The position numbers were made by a program, and so were the translations under genes. Below, piece after piece: positions 5,760-11,088 of a stretch of 11,088 nt of DNA (positions are counted from its first letter, which is position 1; the number at the start of each line of letters is the position of its first letter). The DNA lies in assembly GCA_947178115.1 (NCBI GenBank), contig CAMWXF010000029.1:1-11088 (forward strand), given 5' to 3'. Origin of the DNA: an uncultured Lachnospiraceae bacterium (GTDB lineage: Bacteria > Bacillota > Clostridia > Lachnospirales > Lachnospiraceae). A model generated the notes under the pieces. The model had not been told where the DNA came from. It saw only the letters and a list, made by a program, of their open reading frames with translations, and did no database searches.

Positions 5760-6838
5760 AGCGAAAGGTTTTTGCAATATGCGATACGGAGGAAGCTTAT
5801 GCACTCAGGCTTTCGGAGTACATACTGGACAAGGTCAGACTTCCGTACACGCTGCATTTATTTACGAAAGTGGAGGAACTGCAGAAGTTTGCAGGACAGG
5901 AAGAAATTGCGGTGTTAGTTATTGCCGAAAGCGCTCTGAAACTGTTGCGGGAGGAATATGTGAGAAGGCAGATAGCTCGGATGTTTGTGTTGCGTGAAGA
6001 CGAGATGTCAGAGGAGACGGAAACAGACCATGGGTTACAGGATAACACATCCGTCGGTGCGGAGATAAATTGTACCGCTGCCGAAAACAAGCTGCAATAT
6101 ATCAGTAAATTCCAGAGCCCGGAGAATATCGTAACCATACTTACCGAATCAATCACCGATCTCTCAGATTGGAAGCTCAGGGCGGCAACAGAAGACACAG
6201 AGGTGAAGCTGATCGGTATCTATTCCCCTGTCAAGAGATGTCTGCAGACATCTTTTGCCCTTACGATGGGACAGATTTTGGCGAAGGAGCACAGGGTTTT
6301 ATACTTCAACTTCGAGAGTTATTCGGGATTCGGACAGATGCTGAAACGGGACTTTGCCATGGATATGATGGACCTTATGTATTACTTCCGGTGCGATCGG
6401 GAGAAGATGGCGCTGCGACTGCCCGCGGTCACGCAGAACATGAACGGGTTAGATTATATACCGCCGATGCAGTCCTATGCGGGGCGGCGGGAAGTGACGG
6501 GAGAAGAGTGGCTGGAACTTTGCAGGTGCATTGCCGGGATCGGACAGTATGAGTATATTATTTTGGATTTGGACGATTGTATGGATGGATTATTCGATCT
6601 GCTGCGCAGCTGCTATAAGATATACACCATCACGAAGGAGGATAGCTTTGCGGTGGCTAAGATTAATCAGTATGAACAGATTCTGCATTTCAACGAGATG
6701 GAAGAGATCGTGGAGAAAACCGTGAAATGCCGGTTTCCGGTTTTCAGGGATATTACCGTGGATCTGAATCTGATGACTCATGGGGAGCTGGCAGGATATG
6801 TAAAAGCAATCGTAAGAGAGGATCTATATGGAAAGTAG
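5756..6838 (+). CDS. tadZ: TadZ/CpaE-like pilus localisation protein with degenerate ATPase domain
   Basis: TadZ/CpaE proteins belong to the ParA/MinD superfamily and place the Tad machine at a cell pole. This one has 360 residues. Residues 1-80 form a receiver-like alpha/beta domain in which the usual phospho-acceptor position reads VIAES (55-59), suggesting a pseudo-receiver. A charged linker follows, then a MinD-like domain from about 150: IGIYSPVKRCLQTSFAL (153-169) sits where the P-loop belongs, VLYFNFES (181-188) at the switch strand, and YIILDLDD (267-274) as the Walker B strand. The GKT of the P-loop is replaced by LQT, removing the invariant lysine. The start is TTG at 5756, with AGGAGG (5744-5749) 6 nt upstream, overlapping the preceding stop; the end overlaps cpaF by 11 nt. 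The family call rests on order, context and fold pattern; ATP hydrolysis is doubtful. Confidence 0.78.
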   Translation: MKRKVFAICDTEEAYALRLSEYILDKVRLPYTLHLFTKVEELQKFAGQEEIAVLVIAESALKLLREEYVRRQIARMFVLREDEMSEETETDHGLQDNTSVGAEINCTAAENKLQYISKFQSPENIVTILTESITDLSDWKLRAATEDTEVKLIGIYSPVKRCLQTSFALTMGQILAKEHRVLYFNFESYSGFGQMLKRDFAMDMMDLMYYFRCDREKMALRLPAVTQNMNGLDYIPPMQSYAGRREVTGEEWLELCRCIAGIGQYEYIILDLDDCMDGLFDLLRSCYKIYTITKEDSFAVAKINQYEQILHFNEMEEIVEKTVKCRFPVFRDITVDLNLMTHGELAGYVKAIVREDLYGK

Positions 6839-8048
6839 GGAAGAGCGCAAGAGGAAACTGAAGGAAAAACTTGCGGAGAGCATTGACTATTCCATGGAAA
6901 GCTCGGATGAGGAGATACAGCAGCTAATCGATGAGATGTTGATCAGGGAAAGCAGGGAAACGCCCATGACGCTGACGGAACGCAGACAGCTTCGCAGGGA
7001 ACTGTTCCATGCGATTCGAAAACTGGATGTGCTGCAGGAATTGGTTGATGATACGCATATTACGGAGATTATGATTAACGGCCCCGATTGTATTTTCATA
7101 GAGCGGGACGGGCATCTGTACAGGAGTGAGCTGCGGTTCGAGAGCCGGGAAAAATTACAGAATGTCATACAGCAGATCGTGGCGGACTGCAACAGGGTGG
7201 TGAACGAGGCTTCTCCCATTGTGGATGCCAGACTGCAGGGCGGCGCACGTGTCAATGTGGTTCTCGATCCGGTGGCATTAAACGGGCCGATTGTAACGAT
7301 CAGGCGATTTCCGGATCAACCGATTATGATGGAAGATCTGATTGCTTATGGGTCCGTCAGTGCGGAAGTGTGTGAATGGCTTCATAAGCTGGTGCGGGCG
7401 AAGTACAACATTTTTATCAGCGGTGGCACGGGTTCCGGCAAGACCACATTTTTAAATGCACTGTCCTACTATATTCCGGCGCAGGAGAGAATTATCACGA
7501 TTGAGGACAGCGCGGAGCTGCAGATCAGGAGCATTCCGAATCTGGTGCGCATGGAAACGCGCAACGCCAATGTGGAGGGCTGCAGGGAGATCACTATCAG
7601 AGATCTGATCAGGACATCGCTTCGGATGCGTCCGGATCGTATTATCGTGGGCGAAGTCAGAGGCGGGGAAGCTTTTGATATGATGCAGTGTTTAAATACA
7701 GGGCACGACGGTTCCATGTCGACAGGACATGCCAACAGCTCCGAGGATATGTTGAGCCGGCTGGAAAACATGATATTAATGGGCATGGATATTCCGCTTA
7801 CAGCGATCAGGCAGCAGATTGCCTCCGGTATTGATATTATCATTCATCTGGGGCGGCTTAGGGACGGTTCGAGAAAAGTGCTGGAAATTGTGGAGGTCTT
7901 AGGTTATGAGGCGGATAAGATTGCCTTGAAGCCGTTGTATCAATTCGCAGAGACGGGAACGGATGAGGAAGGCAGAGTATGCGGAAACCTGCAGAAGAAG
8001 GGAGAGTTGTCTTATGTCGAAAAATTACAGTATGCCGGATTATGGTGA
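6828..8048 (+). CDS. cpaF: CpaF/TadA secretion ATPase of the Tad pilus
   Basis: This hexameric cytoplasmic ATPase of the type II/IV secretion superfamily (VirB11/CpaF branch) powers Flp pilus assembly. It has 406 residues. The N-terminal domain includes ITEIMINGPDCIFIERDG (78-95) and DARLQGGARVN (133-143). Walker A is GGTGSGKTT (199-207), the Asp box is IITIEDSAEL (222-231), Walker B is RPDRIIVGEVRGGEA (268-282) and the His box is STGHANS (298-304). All catalytic motifs are intact, in contrast with the TadZ neighbour. Length is typical. The ATG at 6828 has GAGAGG 6 nt upstream and overlaps tadZ by 11 nt; the 3' end overlaps tadB. The protein is highly conserved and the call is secure. Confidence 0.97.
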   Translation: MESREERKRKLKEKLAESIDYSMESSDEEIQQLIDEMLIRESRETPMTLTERRQLRRELFHAIRKLDVLQELVDDTHITEIMINGPDCIFIERDGHLYRSELRFESREKLQNVIQQIVADCNRVVNEASPIVDARLQGGARVNVVLDPVALNGPIVTIRRFPDQPIMMEDLIAYGSVSAEVCEWLHKLVRAKYNIFISGGTGSGKTTFLNALSYYIPAQERIITIEDSAELQIRSIPNLVRMETRNANVEGCREITIRDLIRTSLRMRPDRIIVGEVRGGEAFDMMQCLNTGHDGSMSTGHANSSEDMLSRLENMILMGMDIPLTAIRQQIASGIDIIIHLGRLRDGSRKVLEIVEVLGYEADKIALKPLYQFAETGTDEEGRVCGNLQKKGELSYVEKLQYAGLW

Positions 8049-8772
8049 ATACCGGCTTCGTCCGAAGGAAGGGCTTTTGTATATTTCAGAAGGCATACTG
8101 CTCATCGCTATAGTAGGATTTTTCTTCTACCGGTCATGGATCGCGTGTCTGTGCCTTACACCTGTGTTGTTCCTTTTTCTGAAAGAGAAGAAGAAGGAGC
8201 TGGCTGGAAAGCGGCGGCAGGAGCTGGGTATAGAGTTTAAGGACATGATTCTTGCCGTTTCGGCCAATCAGAAGGCAGGATATTCGATTGAAAACGCTTT
8301 TCGGGAATCTTACAGGGATATGGAGATGCTCTATGGTGCGGAGGCGGTTATCTGTCTGGAGATGAGATATGTTATTGCCGGACTGGATAACAATGTAGTA
8401 TTGGAGAAGCTCATATATAATCTCGGACAGCGTAGTAATCTGCCGGATATTATACAGTTTGCGGATGTCTTCTACATTGCGAAGCGAAGCGGCGGCAATA
8501 TGACGGATATTCTGGCCAAGACGGCAGCAGTGATCGAGCAGAAGACGGAGACGGACAAGGAGATTCAGGTGATGATCAGTGCAAGGAAGATGGAACAGAA
8601 AATCATGAATATGGTTCCGTTCCTGATTATCTTCTATGTCAGCAGCACATCCAGAGGATTCTTTGACGTGCTGTATCACAATGTGATCGGCATCATGATC
8701 ATGACCGTGTGTCTGGGATTCTACATGGCAGCGTATCTGCTATCCAGACGAATCGTGGAGATCGAAGTGTAA
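8014..8772 (+). CDS. tadB: TadB-like inner platform protein (type II secretion F family)
   Basis: This integral membrane protein forms the assembly platform on which CpaF acts. From the ATG at 8014 it has 252 residues. Two membrane segments are near the N-terminus (about 25-38 and 41-56). The cytoplasmic T2SSF helical domain (about 68-195) has FKDMILAVSANQKAGYSIENAF (75-96) and AKRSGGNMTDIL (156-167), the classic 'GG.l...L' turn. Two C-terminal segments follow (about 199-212 and 225-243). The start at 8014 is favoured by AGAAGGGAG 9 nt upstream. An in-frame ATG at 7963 would add 17 Arg-rich residues and lengthen the overlap with cpaF from 35 to 86 nt, with a poorer site. It is followed by tadC after 19 nt. 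Confidence 0.88.
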   Translation: MSKNYSMPDYGEYRLRPKEGLLYISEGILLIAIVGFFFYRSWIACLCLTPVLFLFLKEKKKELAGKRRQELGIEFKDMILAVSANQKAGYSIENAFRESYRDMEMLYGAEAVICLEMRYVIAGLDNNVVLEKLIYNLGQRSNLPDIIQFADVFYIAKRSGGNMTDILAKTAAVIEQKTETDKEIQVMISARKMEQKIMNMVPFLIIFYVSSTSRGFFDVLYHNVIGIMIMTVCLGFYMAAYLLSRRIVEIEV

Positions 8773-8791
8773 GGAAGGAGTCGGCATAAAA

Positions 8792-10246
8792 ATGATTTAT
8801 ATATACATAGCGGTATTGGCGGTATATGTGCTGCTCTATATTGTGTCGTGGCGGGAGGAATGCCGGGGTCCGTTTCGCAGGATGGCTTCTTATCTTCTGC
8901 GCAGACAGCAGAATTCGTCAAGGCAGGCGGGCGCAAGGCGCGGCTGGCGGAAAGATATATCCAGGCGGCAGTTGGGAGATAAACTGAAGGCATTACAGCC
9001 GGATAAGGCGGTGCAGATACAGGTCAGGGAATATTATCTGTCGCAATACAGTGTGATACTCACGGTGATTTTCGCGGGCGTGTCAGTCTGTATGGCAGTA
9101 TGGTTAAGTGCGCATAGCAGTTCGCTTCTGGTGGACGGCAGCTATATATGGCGGAATTCTTACGGTGAGGGAGACATACCCATGGAACTGGCGGCGCAGA
9201 TTATGGATGGGGAAGAAGAAATATTCCGGTATACCGTGGAGGAGCGCAAGTATACACAGGAAGAGGCAGAGGCGTTGTATCAAAAAATGGCAGAGGCCAT
9301 ACCGGAGGTAATTCGCGGGCAGAATGAAAGTCTGGAAGATGTGCGGTACGATCTGGATCTGGTAACGCGGATTGACGGATATCCCTTTGAAATATCCTGG
9401 GAGAGTGACAGTTATGCCCTCGTAAATACGGATGGCACGATCGATAATACCGAGCTGGAAAAAGGGGAGATTGTTACATTGACAGTGCATGTCCGGTATG
9501 AGGAATGGAACTGGGATGAACAGATCCATGTGCAGATAAATCCCGTCGTCTATACCCAGAGAGAACTTATGCGCAGGCAAATTGAGGAACTGCTGCATAT
9601 GCAGGAGCAGCGCACCGGGAGCACGGAGGCTATGATCCTGCCGGACAGTGTGGAGTCTAAACCTATCATATGGAGAGAAATCGTGGAGGACGGCAGTGGA
9701 TATCTTATGTGTCTGATTCTGATCGCCGCCGGAATCTTGTACTGGGGGCGTGGCAGGGAGCTGGATCGACAGCTGGAAAAGCGAAAGCGGGAACTTACGC
9801 TGGACTATCCGGAGATCGTCAATAAGCTGGCGCTTTATATGGGTGCGGGAATGACGATCAGGAACGCTTTCACCAAAATGGGCGAGGACTATAAGAAGCA
9901 GCAGAAGGAAAGGAGGCGATATGTCTATGAAGAAATACTGATAACATGCCATGAGCTGCAAAGCGGCAGATCGGAGAGGGAAGCCTACGACCATTTCGGC
10001 AGGCGATGTCAGGTGCAGGCGTATATGAAATTAAGTACGCTGCTATCGCAGAATATCAGGAAGGGAAGTAATGATCTGCTGGATATGCTGCGGCAGGAGG
10101 CGGATAATGCTTTCACCGAGAGAAAGGCGCTGGCAAAAAAGCTGGGTGAGGAAGCGGGCACGAAGCTACTGCTTCCGATGATGATGATGTTGTGCATTGT
10201 CATGGTAGTCATTATGATACCGGCATATTTTTCCTTTATGATGTGA
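8792..10246 (+). CDS. tadC: TadC-like platform protein (T2SSF) with inserted Ig-like ectodomain
   Basis: This is the second polytopic platform protein of the Tad machine. At 484 residues it is much longer than usual TadC proteins (about 300). It has a first membrane segment (2-19), a basic cytoplasmic loop (20-85), a second segment (87-106), and a large predicted outer region (107-302). A third segment (303-318), a T2SSF helical domain (about 335-450, with LALYMGAGMTIRNAF at 346-360), and a final segment (459-480) follow. The outer part has a helical region (about 155-175) and then a beta-rich stretch around ISWESDSYALVNTDGTIDN (201-219) and VTLTVHVRY (228-236). This pattern is like atrophied bacterial Ig-like domains. 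GGAAGGAG precedes the ATG by 11 nt. T2SSF identity is confident, the Ig-like assignment moderate. Topology is predicted by eye. Confidence 0.85.
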   Translation: MIYIYIAVLAVYVLLYIVSWREECRGPFRRMASYLLRRQQNSSRQAGARRGWRKDISRRQLGDKLKALQPDKAVQIQVREYYLSQYSVILTVIFAGVSVCMAVWLSAHSSSLLVDGSYIWRNSYGEGDIPMELAAQIMDGEEEIFRYTVEERKYTQEEAEALYQKMAEAIPEVIRGQNESLEDVRYDLDLVTRIDGYPFEISWESDSYALVNTDGTIDNTELEKGEIVTLTVHVRYEEWNWDEQIHVQINPVVYTQRELMRRQIEELLHMQEQRTGSTEAMILPDSVESKPIIWREIVEDGSGYLMCLILIAAGILYWGRGRELDRQLEKRKRELTLDYPEIVNKLALYMGAGMTIRNAFTKMGEDYKKQQKERRRYVYEEILITCHELQSGRSEREAYDHFGRRCQVQAYMKLSTLLSQNIRKGSNDLLDMLRQEADNAFTERKALAKKLGEEAGTKLLLPMMMMLCIVMVVIMIPAYFSFMM

Positions 10247-10361
10247 CGTAATCGGCAAGTGGACAAACAAATAATGTAAACCAGAAACATGACAATTAGA
10301 GAAGCTAAGTTGAGCACAGTGCGGAATCCTCAACGTAAAACGCTTCGGAATGGAGGAAAAG
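10247..10361 (+). other. Spacer between tadC and the Flp1 pilin gene
   Basis: This 115-bp non-coding gap is the longest inside the Tad operon. It holds a 6-bp inverted repeat, GTTGAG/CTCAAC (10309-10314 with 10329-10334), around a 14-nt loop. No convincing -10/-35 pair was found. The gap could allow a separate start or RNA processing for the abundant pilin, but the sequence does not prove this. Confidence 0.4.
10352..10356 (+). promoter_or_regulatory. Shine-Dalgarno deciding the Flp1 pilin start
   Basis: GGAGG lies 5 nt before the ATG at 10362. An earlier in-frame ATG at 10350 overlaps this site and has none of its own, so 10362 is the better start. Confidence 0.7.
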
Positions 10362-10592
10362 ATGAACAGAATAGGGAGAACAAGTAGAAACAAAAAAACA
10401 GGTATGGAGACAGGAAGACTGAAAGGCTTGCGGGCATTCCTTAAGGAAGAGGAGGGAATGGGAACGGTAGAGATCATACTGATCATCGTGGTGCTGATCG
10501 GACTTGTCATTATCTTTAAGACACAGCTTCGCACCTTGGTGGATACGGTCTTTGAGAAGATCACCAAAGACAGCAATACGGTAATGTCATGA
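10362..10592 (+). CDS. flp: Flp1-type type IVb pilin precursor
   Basis: This is the small pilin that would form the Tad pilus fibre. From the ATG at 10362 it has 76 residues. It has a basic leader of about 32 residues ending KEEEG, then MGTVEIILIIVVLIGLVIIF (33-52), a hydrophobic helix, and a short charged tail. The G|MGTVE junction fits prepilin peptidase cleavage after G32, with the conserved Glu at +5 (E37). The mature chain would be about 44 residues, in the Flp size range. The leader is unusually long for Flp pilins but common in the Flp1-like family of Clostridia. It lies after the machinery genes and overlaps the next gene by 4 nt (ATGA). The upstream peptidase is its likely processing enzyme. 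Confidence 0.87.
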   Translation: MNRIGRTSRNKKTGMETGRLKGLRAFLKEEEGMGTVEIILIIVVLIGLVIIFKTQLRTLVDTVFEKITKDSNTVMS

Positions 10593-11088
10593 GGAAAGGG
10601 TATATCACCGTATTCCTTACATTATCTCTCACATTGATTCTGTCCCTTGTATTCACGGTAATAGAAGGGGCACGAATCAGTGCCATACGCATGAAGTTTG
10701 AATGTGTTGCGGATATCGGCATGAATTCGATTCTTGCGGAGTACCACAGGGAACTTCTGGAACAGTATGACCTGCTGTTTGTGGATATGTCGTACGGAGG
10801 AAGTAGGGCAGATATCGGGAATACGGAAGCGCATTTGAAGAATTACATACAGAGGAATCTGCAGCCGGAGAGCGGCGGCGGAGGTTACGGCGGCGTCAGA
10901 GATTGCCTTGCTATGGAAGCGGGCAAGACGGACATCGGGCGATACTCTATCGCTTCCGATGAGCAGGGACGTGTACTCAAACGGCAGATCACGGATTATA
11001 TGGCGGATTATCCGCTTGGGGCCTTTCTTGACCAAATTAATCTGGGAGTGTCGCAAGTGGAGCAGTACGGTTTAGAGACGAAAGATCC
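10589..11088 (+). CDS. DUF5702/TadE-like membrane-anchored protein, 3'-truncated by window edge
   Basis: The reading frame starts at ATG 10589 within the ATGA overlap with the pilin stop and stays open to the window end (166 codons plus 2 nt). KGYITVFLTLSLTLILSLVFTV (about 3-24) is a single N-terminal hydrophobic helix of the TadE/pseudopilin type. It is followed by EGARISAIR (26-34), NSILAEYHRELLEQYDLLFVD (46-66) and a Gly-rich stretch (96-102). This pattern matches the DUF5702 family I recall from clostridial Tad loci. A Gly at position 4 precedes the helix, but the +5 residue is Phe rather than Glu, so prepilin peptidase cleavage is uncertain. There is no independent Shine-Dalgarno, so translation is probably coupled to the pilin. 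A role as minor pilin or surface component is inferred. Confidence 0.75.
   Translation, partial: MRKGYITVFLTLSLTLILSLVFTVIEGARISAIRMKFECVADIGMNSILAEYHRELLEQYDLLFVDMSYGGSRADIGNTEAHLKNYIQRNLQPESGGGGYGGVRDCLAMEAGKTDIGRYSIASDEQGRVLKRQITDYMADYPLGAFLDQINLGVSQVEQYGLETKD

Noticed and set aside
7963..8013. Upstream ATG for tadB adding 17 residues
   Set aside because: Poor ribosome binding site, longer overlap with cpaF, and an Arg-rich extension that reads like out-of-frame cpaF sequence.
8134..8679. 181-codon minus-strand frame opposite tadB
   Set aside because: Antisense shadow of tadB, rich in His, Leu and Gln, with no domain signature.
9104..9994. 296-codon open frame on the minus strand opposite tadC
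   Set aside because: It is antisense to a well-supported T2SSF gene, has a composition typical of a mirror frame (many His, Pro, Leu, Phe), and has no recognisable motif.

Overview
The window looks like part of a chromosome from a motile, Gram-positive, low-to-moderate G+C Clostridia, most likely a Lachnospiraceae (Roseburia / Eubacterium rectale-like) gut bacterium. The reasons are the flagellin and FliS types, DUF2508 (YaaL) and BofA proteins, strong AGGAGG-type ribosome binding sites, and a Tad pilus locus without any secretin or outer-membrane component. This taxonomic call is inferred from protein families; no 16S rRNA is present.

Layout. (1) Positions 1-4250, plus strand: the end of a flagellar-locus gene. 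It encodes a large, mostly helical repeat protein whose C-terminus resembles the FliK hook-length-control domain. Flagellin (fliC) and its chaperone fliS follow in the same direction with short gaps. (2) Positions 4275-5049: two small genes diverging from a 205-bp spacer. A DUF2508/YaaL-like gene is on the minus strand and a bofA-like gene is on the plus strand. The spacer carries a close match to a sporulation sigma-E promoter pointing at bofA. (3) Positions 5050-11088, plus strand: a Tad/Flp-type pilus operon. It has a near-perfect sigma-A promoter with an A/T tract in the UP-element position, then a roughly 110-nt leader with three successive hairpins. The genes are prepilin peptidase (tadV/cpaA-like), tadZ/cpaE-like degenerate ATPase, cpaF/tadA secretion ATPase, tadB, tadC with an inserted Ig-like ectodomain, a Flp1-type pilin, and a DUF5702/TadE-like membrane-anchored protein that runs off the end of the window.

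How the genes work together. Flagellin is held unfolded by FliS and exported through the flagellar secretion system; the first protein probably acts in hook or rod assembly control. In the Tad locus, the peptidase would cleave the Flp1 prepilin at its EEG|MGTVE site. CpaF would power assembly through the TadB/TadC membrane platform, TadZ would position the machine, and the DUF5702 protein would be a pseudopilin or surface component. Several Tad genes overlap (4, 11, 35 and 4 nt), suggesting translational coupling.

The most notable points are an apparent ATT start codon for the prepilin peptidase behind a nearly ideal Shine-Dalgarno, an Ig-like domain inserted between membrane segments of TadC, a TadZ with its P-loop lysine replaced, a structured leader on the pilus operon, a sigma-E-like promoter for bofA, and a degenerate helical repeat array in the FliK-like protein. 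No CRISPR array, tRNA, rRNA, transposon or phage gene was seen.
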